A stretch of 64,000 nt of DNA from Bog-375 sp049698695 (GCA_049698695.1 JBAVYH010000034.1:98812-162811), one strand, 5' to 3'. Positions 1 through 10,049 are shown, numbered from the stretch's first letter. Translations and numbers: made by a program. Notes: generated from the sequence alone by a model not told the origin.

Positions 1-2963
1 GCCAGATCGAGATAGAGCAGCATGAACACGCCTGTCTCGGCGTCCACGCCCATGAGAGCGATCAACCCAACCCACACGCCGATGCTCATGTTGTAGCCCA
101 ACAGGCTGAGCAGCCAGATGGCCCCAACAGCGGAAAACGGCACCGCCAGCAGAATGATGACGGTCTTCGCGGCGGACCGCGTATTGAGGTACAACAGCAG
201 AAGAATCAGGAACAGCGTCAGCGGCAACACCGTCTTTAACCGCTCGCGCACCCGTTCCATGGCTTCGTACTGCCCGCTCCACGCGACCGTGTAACCCGGC
301 GGCGTAGCGACGCTCTCGCGCACCGCCTGCTTGGCCGCCGCCACATAACTCCCCACGTCGCGTCCGGCCACGTCCACATAAACGTAACCACATAGCATGC
401 CGTTTTCATTGCGCAGCATGGCGGGGCCGCTTGACAGCTTCAGGGTCGCAATCTCCGCCAGCGGGATCTGCGCCTTCCCACCCGGCGCCGCCACCAGCAC
501 GCGCTCCAGGCGTTCCATGGAGCTGCGCGAATCGCGGTAGTAACGCACGCTGATCGGATACCTCTCTAGCCCCTGGATCGCCGTGCTCACGTTCTCGCCC
601 CCGATCGCCGACTCGACCGCTGCCTCGGCATCGTCCACGCTCATCCCGTAGCGCGCCAGTTGGTCGCGTTTCAGATCGAAATCCAGGAAGTACCCGCCGC
701 CTACCCGCTCCGCGAACACGCTACGCGTCCCCGCCACCCCCGGAAGCACGCGTTCGATGGCTGTACCTATGCGCTCGATTCCCGCCAGGTCCGGCCCGTA
801 AATCTTAATCCCTACCGGCGTCCGCACCCCCGTGGTCAGCATGTCGATGCGATTCTTCACCGGCATCGTCCACGCGTTCGACACGCCCGGAAACTGCAGC
901 GCGCCGTTCATTTCGTCCACCAGTTGCTCGGTCGAGATGCGGTCCGGCGTGATGCGCCCACACAGCGGCTTAATCCATTCCGGCCACCGGTCGTACCACG
1001 TCGCCACCCGCCGCCAGTGGGATTTCGGCTTCAGCGTGATGACCGTTTCCATCATCGAAAGCGGGGCGGGGTCGGTCGGCGTCTCCGCGCGCCCGGCTTT
1101 CCCCAGCACCCGCTCCACTTCCGGGAACCGCATCAGTATCCGGTCCTCAATCTGGAGTAGGCGGCCCGCCTCGGCCGCCGAAATCCCCGGCAGCGTGGTG
1201 GGCATGAATAGCAGCGTGCCTTCGTCGAGGGGTGGCATGAATTCCGATCCCAACCCTTGGTACACCGGCACCGTCACCGCCACCAGCGCCACCGCGACCG
1301 CCAGCACCAGCCACTTCCAGCGCAGGCTCCACGCCACCACCGGCGCATACAGGCGCATCAGCACGCGGCTGATGGGATGCTTTTCTTCCGAATGGATCTT
1401 GCCCACTAGCACGCCGTTTACGATCCACCCCAGCCAGCGCGGCCACACCCGGAAGCCTTCTTTGCGGAAGAACAGCAGCCGTAGAGCCGGGTCCAGCGTG
1501 ATGGCCAGCACCGCCGCCACAATCATGGCGAAATTCTTGGTGTAGGCCAGCGGCTTGAACAGCCGTCCCTCCTGCGCTTCCAGTGTCAGCACCGGCAGGA
1601 ACGAAACCGCGATTACCAGCAGCGCGAAAAAGCTCGGGCCGCCCACTTCCTTCACTGCGGCCACAATCGCCCGCTGGTAATCTTTGGCGCTCCAGCTCGC
1701 GTCCGCCCCTTCCAGCTTCTTGTGCGTCTGCTCCACCACCACGATGGCGGCATCCACCATCGCCCCCACAGCAATCGCGATTCCCCCCAGCGACATGATG
1801 TTGGCGTTGATCCCCATCAGCCGCATCGGCACGAAGGAAATCAGCACGGCCACCGGAATGGTGATGATCGGGATCGCCGCGCTCGGTACGTGCCAGAGGA
1901 AGATCAGGATCACCAGCGCCACCACCGACAACTCCTCGATCAGCGTGTGCTTCAGGTTGTCGATCGACGCCAAAATCAATTCCGAGCGGTCGTACGCCGT
2001 CGCCACCTTCACGCCCGGCGGCAGCCCAGGCTCCAACTCCTTCAGCTTCGCCTTCACCCGCTCGATCACGCGCAGGGCGTTCTCTCCCTGCCGCATCACC
2101 ACGATGCCCGAAACAGTTTCGCCCTCGCCGTTCAGATCCGCGATGCCGCGCCGCAGGTCCGGCCCCAGCGTCACTGAGCCCACATCCCGCACCAGGATCG
2201 GCGCGCCTTCCGCGGTGACTCCCAGCGAAACCCGCTCCAGATCGCTTGCCGAGCGCGCATAGCCGCGCCCGCGCACCATGTACTCGCGGCCGGTGAATTC
2301 CACCAGGCGCCCGCCGACGTCGTTGTTCCCGGCGCGCACCGCCGCCACCACTTTGTCGATGCCGACCCCATACCCCGCCAGCCGGTTCGGATCCACAGTC
2401 ACCTGGTACTGGCGCACAAATCCGCCCAGCGGCGCCACCTCCGCCACCCCCGGAACGGCCTGCAACTGGTAGCGCAGGAACCAGTCCTCGGTCGATCGCA
2501 ATTGCGCCAGGCTGTTCCGCCCCGTCGTATCCACCAGCGCATACTGAAACACCCAGCCCACGCCGGTCGCGTCCGGGCCCAGTTCGGTTACTACTCCCTG
2601 CGGCAGCCGCGATTGAATCTTGGAAAGGTATTCGAGGGTCCGCGAGCGTGCCCAGTAGATGTCCGTGCCGTCCTCGAAAATGACGTACACGTACGAGTAG
2701 CCGAAATCGGAAAACCCACGGACGTCTTTCACCCGCGGCGCTCCCAGCATGGCGCTCACCACCGGGTAGGTCACCTGGTCCTCAATGATATCCGGGCTGC
2801 GGTCCCATTTCGAATAGACGATCACTTGCGTGTCGCTCAGATCCGGGATCGCGTCCAGCGGAATGGATTGGAGCGACCACCAGCCGGCCAGCGCCGCCGC
2901 GGCCACCAGCAGCAGCACCAGGAACCGGTTGCGTGCCGAGAACTCGATCAGACCGTTTATCAT
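1..2963 (-). CDS. cusA: Heavy-metal efflux RND pump, CusA/CzcA type (3' end cut by window edge)
   Basis: Inner-membrane proton-driven pump that would export monovalent or divalent metal ions through a tripartite complex with the two proteins encoded just upstream. The frame stays open from an ATG at 2963 to the left edge (about 987 codons; the family is about 1040), so the last 50 or so residues are missing. The N terminus reads MINGLIEFSARNRFLV, followed by the usual first transmembrane helix and a porter domain starting near SIPLDAIPDLSDTQV. A central run with TPGGVRTPVGIKI-like sequence (here MLTTGVRTPVGIKIYGPDL) and a C-terminal helix ending MLLYLDL are typical of the HME-RND branch. The start ATG overlaps the stop of the adaptor gene (ATGA), so the two are translationally coupled. 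The exact metal (Cu/Ag or Co/Zn/Cd) cannot be fixed from sequence reading. Confidence 0.93.
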   Translation of the reverse strand, partial: MINGLIEFSARNRFLVLLLVAAAALAGWWSLQSIPLDAIPDLSDTQVIVYSKWDRSPDIIEDQVTYPVVSAMLGAPRVKDVRGFSDFGYSYVYVIFEDGTDIYWARSRTLEYLSKIQSRLPQGVVTELGPDATGVGWVFQYALVDTTGRNSLAQLRSTEDWFLRYQLQAVPGVAEVAPLGGFVRQYQVTVDPNRLAGYGVGIDKVVAAVRAGNNDVGGRLVEFTGREYMVRGRGYARSASDLERVSLGVTAEGAPILVRDVGSVTLGPDLRRGIADLNGEGETVSGIVVMRQGENALRVIERVKAKLKELEPGLPPGVKVATAYDRSELILASIDNLKHTLIEELSVVALVILIFLWHVPSAAIPIITIPVAVLISFVPMRLMGINANIMSLGGIAIAVGAMVDAAIVVVEQTHKKLEGADASWSAKDYQRAIVAAVKEVGGPSFFALLVIAVSFLPVLTLEAQEGRLFKPLAYTKNFAMIVAAVLAITLDPALRLLFFRKEGFRVWPRWLGWIVNGVLVGKIHSEEKHPISRVLMRLYAPVVAWSLRWKWLVLAVAVALVAVTVPVYQGLGSEFMPPLDEGTLLFMPTTLPGISAAEAGRLLQIEDRILMRFPEVERVLGKAGRAETPTDPAPLSMMETVITLKPKSHWRRVATWYDRWPEWIKPLCGRITPDRISTEQLVDEMNGALQFPGVSNAWTMPVKNRIDMLTTGVRTPVGIKIYGPDLAGIERIGTAIERVLPGVAGTRSVFAERVGGGYFLDFDLKRDQLARYGMSVDDAEAAVESAIGGENVSTAIQGLERYPISVRYYRDSRSSMERLERVLVAAPGGKAQIPLAEIATLKLSSGPAMLRNENGMLCGYVYVDVAGRDVGSYVAAAKQAVRESVATPPGYTVAWSGQYEAMERVRERLKTVLPLTLFLILLLLYLNTRSAAKTVIILLAVPFSAVGAIWLLSLLGYNMSIGVWVGLIALMGVDAETGVFMLLYLDL

Positions 2964-4195
2964 TTCGCCGTCCCGCCGCTCGCCGCCTTCAACTGGCTCT
3001 CCGAATCCAGCAGAAAGTTACCCGAGGTGACGATGCGCTCGCCGGCCTTCAGCCCTCCCAGAATCTCCACCCGGCCGCCCGCGTGCTCTCCCACGCGCAC
3101 CGGGCGCGGCTCCAAGTTGCCGTTTCCGAGATCCACATAGACCACTTGCCGGTCACCCGAATCGAGCACCGCGGATTCCGGCGCCATCAGCCGCCGCGCG
3201 CCGCCGGTATGAATCTCCACTTGCCCGTACTGATCCGGCTTGAGCCGCTCGCCGGGATTGTCGAGCGCGATCCGCACCTTCAGCGTGCGCGACGCCGGGT
3301 CCACGCTTGGCAGGATGTAGCTCACACGGCCAGGGAACGTCTGTCCCGGCAGGTAGTCGAGCGTCAACGTGGCCGCCTGGCCCAGCCGCACGCCGGCGGC
3401 TTCGTATTCGAACACGTCCGCTACCACCCACACGGTCGAAAGGTCGGCCAACGTGTACAGCACCGTGTCCGATGTCACGTGCTGCTTGGGAAACGCGTTG
3501 CGTTCCGTCACGTAACCGGAAGCCGGCGCGTAGACCGTCAGGTTCTCGATGGGCTTTCCCGTGCGCCGGACTTCGTCGATCTGCCGGTCGGAGATGTCCC
3601 ACAGTTCCAGCCGCTTGCGCGCAGCCGCCACCAGGCTGTCGTTGCCCGCCGCCATCGCCGGCATGGCGCTGTCGTGCATGGTGTGCTGCGCGCGCAATGC
3701 CAGCAGGAACTCCTGCTGGGTGGCCAGGGCATCCGGGCTATACACCGTTGCCAGCGCATCGCCCTTCTTCACATACTTGCCCGTGAAATCCGCGAATACG
3801 CGGTCGATCCAGCCCTCCAGGCGGGTCTGCACCTTCACGATCTTCGTTTCATCCAGCGTCACCCGCGCCGCCGCGCGAATCGTATCGGTGGCGGTCTCGT
3901 ACTCCGCCGTGCCGTACTCCGCGCCGATCAACTGCTGTTTTTCGGGCGACACCTGCACCGCATTCGCGGCCGCCTGGTTCGGTAGCTGCTCGCCCTCATA
4001 CATCGGAACCAGCTTCATGCCGCAATCGGGCGCGATCCCCGGTTTATCGGACTTGTACCAGGGATGCATCGGGTCCACCCAGTAAAGCACCTTGCGCTCG
4101 GCCGATTCCGGCGCCGGCTTCGCGCGCCAGCGCTCATAGCCCAGCCCGCCCAGAAACGCCACTCCCGCCACCAACACCACCAAGGTCGGTTTCAT
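2960..4195 (-). CDS. cusB: Periplasmic adaptor of metal efflux pump, CusB type, with heavy-metal-binding domain
   Basis: Membrane-fusion (adaptor) protein, 411 aa, linking the RND pump to the outer-membrane channel. Residues 1-20 form a signal anchor. Residues about 37-66 (YWVDPMHPWYKSDKPG, then DCGMKLVPMY) are the small heavy-metal-binding domain with Met, His and Cys ligands found at the N terminus of many CusB proteins. Barrel-sandwich hybrid and beta-barrel regions follow (for example VYAPASGYVTERNAFPKQ). The start is the ATG at 4195, because this gives a proper signal anchor and overlaps the channel gene stop by ATGA; the frame is open farther upstream but that part is out-of-frame channel sequence. 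The gene is coupled at both ends, upstream to the channel and downstream to the pump. Confidence 0.93.
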   Translation of the reverse strand: MKPTLVVLVAGVAFLGGLGYERWRAKPAPESAERKVLYWVDPMHPWYKSDKPGIAPDCGMKLVPMYEGEQLPNQAAANAVQVSPEKQQLIGAEYGTAEYETATDTIRAAARVTLDETKIVKVQTRLEGWIDRVFADFTGKYVKKGDALATVYSPDALATQQEFLLALRAQHTMHDSAMPAMAAGNDSLVAAARKRLELWDISDRQIDEVRRTGKPIENLTVYAPASGYVTERNAFPKQHVTSDTVLYTLADLSTVWVVADVFEYEAAGVRLGQAATLTLDYLPGQTFPGRVSYILPSVDPASRTLKVRIALDNPGERLKPDQYGQVEIHTGGARRLMAPESAVLDSGDRQVVYVDLGNGNLEPRPVRVGEHAGGRVEILGGLKAGERIVTSGNFLLDSESQLKAASGGTAK

Positions 4196-5427
4196 TTCTG
4201 TTCCACTCCCGTCAATTCTTCGAGCTTCGCCAACGCAATCTGAAATCGCATGATCTCCTCGTGGTCCGTCAACTCGTAATCCACCACGCTGGTGAAATTG
4301 GAAAACACCGCGATGAAATCGCCGCGCCCGGCTTGGTAACTTGCCAGGGCGGATTCGTACGCCAGCCGCGCCTCGGGAATCACGGACTTCTCGTACAGGT
4401 CCACCAGCTTGCGAGACGCCTCGGCTACGCTGTATTGCTCGCGGATGCCCGCCTCTACCTCCACCAGCGTCTCCGCGTATTCGTGCCGCGCCTGGCTGGC
4501 GCTGGCCTCCTGCTCGGCCACAGCCGCGCGCTGCTTGCGCCAGAAATACGCCGGCAGCTTGAAATCCACCCTCGCCTCCCACATCGGCGGCAGCCCGCCC
4601 TGGTTGAAGTAGCCGCCCGACACCGTGTAGTCCGGCGCATAATCCTTGCGCGCCAGGCTGGCCGCCAGTTCGTTCCCCTTTGCCGCCTCCCTGTCGCGCT
4701 CGACCAGCGGCGAATGCGCCCGCGCCTGCGCCAGCATGTCTTCAAGCGATGCCGCCATCGGCCCCGCCGTCATCTCAGCCGGCACCTCGATGCGCCCGCC
4801 CTGCGGCCGGTTGAGGAGCGCGTTGATCTCGATCTGCTTCGCCTCCCGTTCCTGCTCGAATCGCACGCGCTGGGTGGCGAAAATCGCCAACTGCGTCTGC
4901 GCTCTGAGGATGTCCTGCTGCGCCGCGCGGCCTACCGCATAGCGCGCCTCGGAAATGCGCAGCATGTCGTTGAGCAGTTCCTGGTCGCGGTCGACGTAAC
5001 CGATGGCGACCACCGCATGGTGCAATTCGTGATATGCCTGCTTGAGCCGCGAAGCCACTTTGAGGCGCGTAGACAGGTATTCGTCGAACGCCGCTGCCGC
5101 TTCTTCGTCGGCGATCTCGCCGCGCAGTTTCCGCTTGCCCGGCGCCGGCACTTCTTGCGACACCATCACCCCGAGATTGCTGGTCGGGTTCACCCCCAGT
5201 CCCGCGCCGGGCCACGGGGCGCCGTTCGATGCCCACCCCAGCGAAAGAGTCGGATCCGGCAGGCTGCTCTCGCGCGCCGGCCGTTGCCGCAGAGCTTCCA
5301 CCTTTTTCTGCGCCGCCAGAATTTCCCGGTTGTTGCGCAGCGCCTCTTCCACCAGCGAAGACACCGGCTGCGCCCCCGCGAGTGGCGCCAGCCAAAACCA
5401 AATCCAATAACGAACTTTCATTTCCAT
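4192..5427 (-). CDS. cusC: Outer-membrane efflux channel, TolC/CusC family
   Basis: Outer-membrane channel of the tripartite metal exporter, 411 aa. A short hydrophobic leader (MKVRYWIWFWLAPLAGAQ) is followed by two copies of the outer-membrane efflux fold rich in long amphipathic helices. Family-typical stretches include EVPAPGKRKLRGEIA near residue 92 and YAVGRAAQQDILRAQTQL near residue 160. Translation may start at the ATG at 5427 or at a second ATG two codons later (5421); neither has a strong ribosome site. It is the second gene of a four-gene minus-strand unit: small Cys/His protein, channel, adaptor, pump. No metal-responsive regulator is adjacent. Confidence 0.9.
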   Translation of the reverse strand: MEMKVRYWIWFWLAPLAGAQPVSSLVEEALRNNREILAAQKKVEALRQRPARESSLPDPTLSLGWASNGAPWPGAGLGVNPTSNLGVMVSQEVPAPGKRKLRGEIADEEAAAAFDEYLSTRLKVASRLKQAYHELHHAVVAIGYVDRDQELLNDMLRISEARYAVGRAAQQDILRAQTQLAIFATQRVRFEQEREAKQIEINALLNRPQGGRIEVPAEMTAGPMAASLEDMLAQARAHSPLVERDREAAKGNELAASLARKDYAPDYTVSGGYFNQGGLPPMWEARVDFKLPAYFWRKQRAAVAEQEASASQARHEYAETLVEVEAGIREQYSVAEASRKLVDLYEKSVIPEARLAYESALASYQAGRGDFIAVFSNFTSVVDYELTDHEEIMRFQIALAKLEELTGVEQK

Positions 5428-5547
5428 TCACCAACTCTGTTTTCCCCACGGAGGGCTGGCTTCGGTCCGCGCGGGGCTTCCGCCACGCAACCCGCCTCGG
5501 GGACAACACACCAAGCTTGTTTGGGGATTTAACCGATGAAGGGAAAT

Positions 5548-5889
5548 CTAAACGCGAAGCAGGGAATGCAGGGAGATCAAATCAGGTGGCGACACATCCG
5601 CGACGCGCCAAGGTGCAATCGCCGGGCGAGCCGGAACCGCTGCCGCCGCAGTCGCCAGCGCCGCGCCCGACACGGCGAACGCCGCAGTGGCGCTTCGGCC
5701 CTGCGCTTTCACGAAATGGCTGAGCAACTGCGAATGGCAATCGATCTTGGCGGTTTTGTGATGACAGCAGCCGTGTCCCGGCTGGTGACTCGCAATTGCC
5801 ATCAGCATTTGTGGGCATGACAGGCAGTTTCCGCAAAACAGCGCCGCCACAATCAGCGTCGCCATGAGAATGGTGGAAACCTGCCGCAT
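5548..5889 (-). CDS. Small secreted Cys/His-rich protein leading the metal-efflux operon
   Basis: Protein of 113 aa with a signal peptide or lipoprotein-like leader (residues 1-24) followed by a compact cluster of potential metal ligands: C19, C22, C25, H35, H39, C41, C42, H43, H44, C51, H52. The second half is alanine-rich and lower in complexity. The ATG at 5889 has a GAGG ribosome site six bases upstream. It lies 120 bases upstream of the channel gene on the same strand, in the position where metal-efflux operons often carry a small periplasmic metal-binding protein. Role as a metal chaperone or sensor is inference from ligands and position; I do not recognise a named family. Confidence 0.7.
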   Translation of the reverse strand: MRQVSTILMATLIVAALFCGNCLSCPQMLMAIASHQPGHGCCHHKTAKIDCHSQLLSHFVKAQGRSATAAFAVSGAALATAAAAVPARPAIAPWRVADVSPPDLISLHSLLRV

Positions 5890-6037
5890 TCTGACCTCAT
5901 GGTACCATCATTTTCGCTGGGTTTCACTGCTGGAAAACGGCACTCGCTAAGGCTCGAGCGGCCGCTCGGGCACCTGACCGCAAGGTTCACAAAACCTGCG
6001 AAAATCCCCTCCGCCCGGCCACTACATCCACGGCGGT

Positions 6038-8008
6038 ATGCGAGCCGCAATCCTAATGGCGGCGTGCGCTCTGGCAGCGGCGCAGACGCCCGACCCGGCC
6101 TACGAGCCGCTGACGCGCGCCTATGCCGCTCTGCGGGCGCACGATTATGACGCCGCGGTGGCCGGCTTCACCAGCGCCATCGGGCTCGTGCCGCAGCGCG
6201 CCTCCGTCCGCAAAGACCTGGCCTACACTTATCTCAAGATCGGCGAGAACGATTTGGCGCGCGACCAGTTTCACGCGGCGATGACGATCGACCCGGCGGA
6301 CGTTCCGGTGGCCCTGGAGTACGCCTTCCTGTGCAACGAGAGTAAGCGGGTAGCCGAAGCGCGGCGCATTTTCGACCGCATCCGGCGCACCGGCAACGCG
6401 GAGGCGGAGCGGGCGTTTCAGAATATCGACCAGCCGCTGGCCGCCGGCATCGAGCGTTGGAAGAACGCCCTGGCGGCCGGTCCGGACAACTTCAGCGCTC
6501 ACTTCGAGCTGGCCACGCTGGCCGAAGAGCGCGACGAACTGCCGCTGGCGGCCGAACATTTCGAGAAGGCCTGGCGGCTGCGTCTCGACCGGCGCAACGT
6601 GCTGGTGGACCTGGGCCGGGTGTGGAAGGCTATGGGCCGCACCGACGACGCCATCTCCGCGTTGCTCGCTGCTTCCCGCGGCGGCGAGCCGCGCGCCGCC
6701 GAGCAGGCGCGCGAGCTGTTGCCCGGCCGCTACCCCTTCGTTCCTGAATTCCGCCGCGCGCTGACGCTCGATCCCCGCAACGGCGAGCTGCGGCGCGAGC
6801 TCGGCTATCTGCTGCTGCGCATGAACCGCGAGCCCGAAGCCGAGCAGGAGTTTCGCACGCTCACCGAGACCGCTCCCGACGACATGCTGGCCGCCACCCA
6901 GCTCGGGTTCCTGCTCCACGCGCGCGGCGATGATGCGGCTGCCATGCCGCTGTTCCAGCGCGTGCTGGCCGGCCCGGATGAGGACCTGGCCAACCGCGTC
7001 CGCGCCGTGCTGCACATACCGCAAGTACTCACCCTGCGCGAGCAGCCTGTCACCGATTCGATCGACGCCAAGGTGATGGCGGAGCGCAGCATCCAGGCGG
7101 GCTATATGCAGGATGCGCTCAAATACCTGCGCGCGGCTCACGAAGACGATCCGGGAGATTTCGACGCGATGCTCAAGCTCGGCTGGACCTACAACATCCT
7201 GCATCAGGACGCGACCGCGGTCCGCTGGTTCGACCTGGCGCGCCGCAGCCCCGATCCTAAAGTCGCCAGCGAGGGCCGCCAGGCCTGGCGCAACCTGAGC
7301 GGCGCGCTCAAGAGATTCCGCACCACGGTTTGGATCTACCCCATTTATTCGACGCGCTGGCACGACTTCTTTTCTTACGCGCAGGCGAAGACCGAGCTGC
7401 GCAACAAGACGCGCCTGCAGCCATACCTCAGTGTGCGCTTCGTGGGCGATACGCGGGTGACGGTGGGCGCGGTCTCGCCGCAGTATCTTTCGGAAAGCTC
7501 GTTCATCGTCGCCGGCGGCGTCCGCGTGCTGCCATGGCACGGCGCCGGCGCCTGGTTCGAAGCCGGCAGCGCCATGAGCTATGCCACCGGTCACATTCTG
7601 CCCGACTACCGCGGCGGAGTGAACTATGCGCACCTGATCGGCCGTTCGCTCACCGCCGAATCGTCGGGCTGGTTCGCCGATACCACCGCGGACGACGTTT
7701 TCATCAGCCGGTTCGCCAACGACCTCCTGATATACGACGAGTCGCGCTTCGGATACTCAATGGGGCCGGCCGCGTTTCGCATGCAGTTCTTCTGGAGCGG
7801 CAATTTCACCATCGATAGCGAGCGGCAGGCCTGGGCGAATTTCGTCGAAACCGGGCCGGGGGTGCGTTTCCGCGCGGCCTGGATGCCGCCTTCGATGTAT
7901 GTCACCACCAGCTTGCTGCGCGGCTCGTACCTGCTCAGCGCAGACGGCAGCCACCCGGCCAACTTCAGCGACCTTCGCACGGGAATCTGGTATGCGTTTA
8001 CTCGTTAG
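6038..8008 (+). CDS. TPR protein with C-terminal outer-membrane barrel-like domain (NfrA/PgaA-like porin)
   Basis: Exported protein of 656 aa. Residues 1-16 are a signal peptide (ending AAAQ). Residues about 20-430 are tetratricopeptide-like helices (for example SVRKDLAYTYLKIGENDLA; AATQLGFLLHARGDDAAAM). Residues about 440-656 are beta-rich with alternating aromatic patches (RLQPYLSVRFVGDTRVTVG; AGAWFEAGSAMSYATGHI), resembling the C-terminal domain of phage N4 receptor NfrA and the barrels of PgaA/PelB. Such proteins pass exopolysaccharide through the outer membrane, with the TPR part as periplasmic scaffold. The next gene starts inside its last codons, so the two are coupled. No polysaccharide synthase is adjacent, so the export role is inference. 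Confidence 0.75.
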   Translation: MRAAILMAACALAAAQTPDPAYEPLTRAYAALRAHDYDAAVAGFTSAIGLVPQRASVRKDLAYTYLKIGENDLARDQFHAAMTIDPADVPVALEYAFLCNESKRVAEARRIFDRIRRTGNAEAERAFQNIDQPLAAGIERWKNALAAGPDNFSAHFELATLAEERDELPLAAEHFEKAWRLRLDRRNVLVDLGRVWKAMGRTDDAISALLAASRGGEPRAAEQARELLPGRYPFVPEFRRALTLDPRNGELRRELGYLLLRMNREPEAEQEFRTLTETAPDDMLAATQLGFLLHARGDDAAAMPLFQRVLAGPDEDLANRVRAVLHIPQVLTLREQPVTDSIDAKVMAERSIQAGYMQDALKYLRAAHEDDPGDFDAMLKLGWTYNILHQDATAVRWFDLARRSPDPKVASEGRQAWRNLSGALKRFRTTVWIYPIYSTRWHDFFSYAQAKTELRNKTRLQPYLSVRFVGDTRVTVGAVSPQYLSESSFIVAGGVRVLPWHGAGAWFEAGSAMSYATGHILPDYRGGVNYAHLIGRSLTAESSGWFADTTADDVFISRFANDLLIYDESRFGYSMGPAAFRMQFFWSGNFTIDSERQAWANFVETGPGVRFRAAWMPPSMYVTTSLLRGSYLLSADGSHPANFSDLRTGIWYAFTR

Positions 8009-10049
8009 CGCGTGTACGGATCGGAGCCGCGACCGTCACGGAGCGGTTGCCTGGATCGCTACGGTTGCTGCGCGAGGAGTCCTCGTCGCGCTGCTCACCG
8101 CCGCGGTGGCCCCGGCGGCTCCGCTGCCCTACTATTGCGTGCTGAACGCGGATGCCGGCGCGTGGCCGGAGATCCTCTCATCGATTGGCCTGGTGCGGCA
8201 GCCCGCCAACCTGGCGCACGTTTTCGTGGCGCGCACCGGCACGCCCGCTTCGACCGAGTGGAACCAGCGGGTGGACCAGGGCGCGATTATGATCCTGGAG
8301 GGCGAGTCCTCGCTGGCCGAGATGTTTGGCTTCCGGCGCGGCAACGGGTCCGCCAAGGTCGGCAGCCTCACGGATGTGCACCGCCCCGGCCTCGCCATCG
8401 TCTGGGAGAAGGGGCTCGAGCTGCCGGTCTTCGAGCTGCCCGAGGGCGCCACTGTGTTCGCCCGCGAACGATGGACCGGCGCACCGATGATGGCGGGAAT
8501 GCGGCGTGGCGCCGGCATTCTGCTGTGGCTGGCCGTGCCGCCCGGCGCGCGCGGCTATGAGCGCTTCCCGTACCTCCTGCAGGCGTTGACGGATCTCGGC
8601 ATGGAGCGGCCGTTCTCCTCCGCGCGCCTCTGGGCGTTCTTCGATTCCGCCTACCGCTCGCGCGTGGACCTGGACTACTTCGCGGCGCGCTGGCGCGCCA
8701 GCGGCGTGGCCGCACTGCACGTGGCCGCCTGGCATTTTTGGGAACCCGACCCGGAACAGGACGCTTACCTCAAAAACCTGATCGCCGCCTGTCACCGCGA
8801 GGGCATCCTGGTGTACGCGTGGCTGGAGCTGCCGCACGTCAGCGAGAAATTCTGGCTGGACCATCCGGCGTGGCGCGAAAAGACCGCCATCCTGCAAGAC
8901 GCCCAGCTTGATTGGCGCAAGCTGATGAACCTGACCAATCGCGACTGTTTCCGTGCCGCGTCGGACGGCACGGCGGCGCTGATGAAGCGCTTCGACTGGG
9001 ACGGTGTGAACCTGGCCGAGCTGTATTTCGAATCGCTGGAGGGCATGGGCAACCCGGCGCGCTTCACTCCCATGAACGACGATGTGCGCCGCGAGTTTCG
9101 CGCGCGCGCCGGTTTCGATCCGATCGATCTGTTCGCCGGGCGGAGCCGCGACGATGCGGCGCGAAAACAGTTCCTCGATTATCGCGCCGAACTGACCCAG
9201 CGGATGGAAGAGGAATGGCTGGGCGCACTCGGAAGCCTGCGCCTCGAGAAGCCTTATCTGGACCTGGTGCTGACGCACGTGGACGACCGCTTCGCTGGCG
9301 GAATGCGCGAAGCCATCGGCGCCGATGCCGCGCGTGTGCTCCCCCTGCTCGACACGCGCAGCTTCACATTTCTGATCGAAGATCCGGCCACGGTCTGGAA
9401 CCTGGGGCCGCAGCGCTACCAGGCGATCGCGGATCGCTACCGCGCGATCACCAGTCATCGTGACAAACTGGCCATCGACCTGAACATCGTCGACCGCTAT
9501 CAGAACGTCTATCCGACCAAGCAGCAGACCGGCACCGAGCTGTTCGAGCTGGTGCACAACGCGGCGCACAATTTCGACCGCGTCACGCTGTACTTTGAGA
9601 ACTCGCTGCTCACGCCCGACCTGGGGCTGCTGCCTTCGGCGGCGGCCACCGTCGGCCGGGTGGAGCGCATCGGGCCGAAGCTGGTTGTGGAATCGGCTCA
9701 CGGAGTGGGAGTTCCGTGGCATGGCCCGGCCCTGGTGGATGGCCAGCCCTGGCCGATTCGGGATGCGGAAACTGTATGGCTGCCGGCCGGGGCGCACAGC
9801 ATCGAGACGGCGCCGGCTGATTCCGGCCCGCGGCTGCTGCGGCTCAACGGCGACCTGAAAGCCGCCCGCAGCATAGGCCCGCACTCGATCGAGTTCAGCT
9901 ATCAAAGCGCCGCCCGCGCCATCGCCGTGTTCGATGGCGCGCCGCGGACCCTGGAGATCGATTCCATCCCCGCCACGGCGGACCGGGCCGGCCCGAATAC
10001 CTTGTTGCTGCCCCGCGGACAACACATCGTGACATTGACCATCGAGTGA
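7992..10049 (+). CDS. Secreted putative glycoside hydrolase-like TIM-barrel protein
   Basis: Protein of 685 aa starting at the ATG at 7992, 17 bases before the end of the porin gene; the frame is open farther upstream but only as porin-overlapping sequence. A hydrophobic export segment spans about residues 17-43. Residues about 48-215 look like an alpha/beta domain. Residues about 220-520 read as a glycosidase-type barrel: aromatic-rich strands (LHVAAWHFWEPD, ILVYAWLELPHVSE), then FDWDGVNLAELYFE with an acidic residue at E343 at a predicted strand end, and later THVDDRF. The C-terminal 120 residues are beta-sandwich-like. Pairing with a TPR/barrel protein recalls PgaB with PgaA and PelA with PelB, where the partner trims or deacetylates exported polymer. 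Substrate unknown; assignment to a numbered GH family is not possible by eye. Confidence 0.65.
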   Translation: MRLLVSACTDRSRDRHGAVAWIATVAARGVLVALLTAAVAPAAPLPYYCVLNADAGAWPEILSSIGLVRQPANLAHVFVARTGTPASTEWNQRVDQGAIMILEGESSLAEMFGFRRGNGSAKVGSLTDVHRPGLAIVWEKGLELPVFELPEGATVFARERWTGAPMMAGMRRGAGILLWLAVPPGARGYERFPYLLQALTDLGMERPFSSARLWAFFDSAYRSRVDLDYFAARWRASGVAALHVAAWHFWEPDPEQDAYLKNLIAACHREGILVYAWLELPHVSEKFWLDHPAWREKTAILQDAQLDWRKLMNLTNRDCFRAASDGTAALMKRFDWDGVNLAELYFESLEGMGNPARFTPMNDDVRREFRARAGFDPIDLFAGRSRDDAARKQFLDYRAELTQRMEEEWLGALGSLRLEKPYLDLVLTHVDDRFAGGMREAIGADAARVLPLLDTRSFTFLIEDPATVWNLGPQRYQAIADRYRAITSHRDKLAIDLNIVDRYQNVYPTKQQTGTELFELVHNAAHNFDRVTLYFENSLLTPDLGLLPSAAATVGRVERIGPKLVVESAHGVGVPWHGPALVDGQPWPIRDAETVWLPAGAHSIETAPADSGPRLLRLNGDLKAARSIGPHSIEFSYQSAARAIAVFDGAPRTLEIDSIPATADRAGPNTLLLPRGQHIVTLTIE

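Noticed and set aside
8178..10025. Long minus-strand open frame opposite the hydrolase-like gene
   Set aside because: No recognisable motif or ribosome site; the plus strand has a coherent exported protein coupled to the porin gene.
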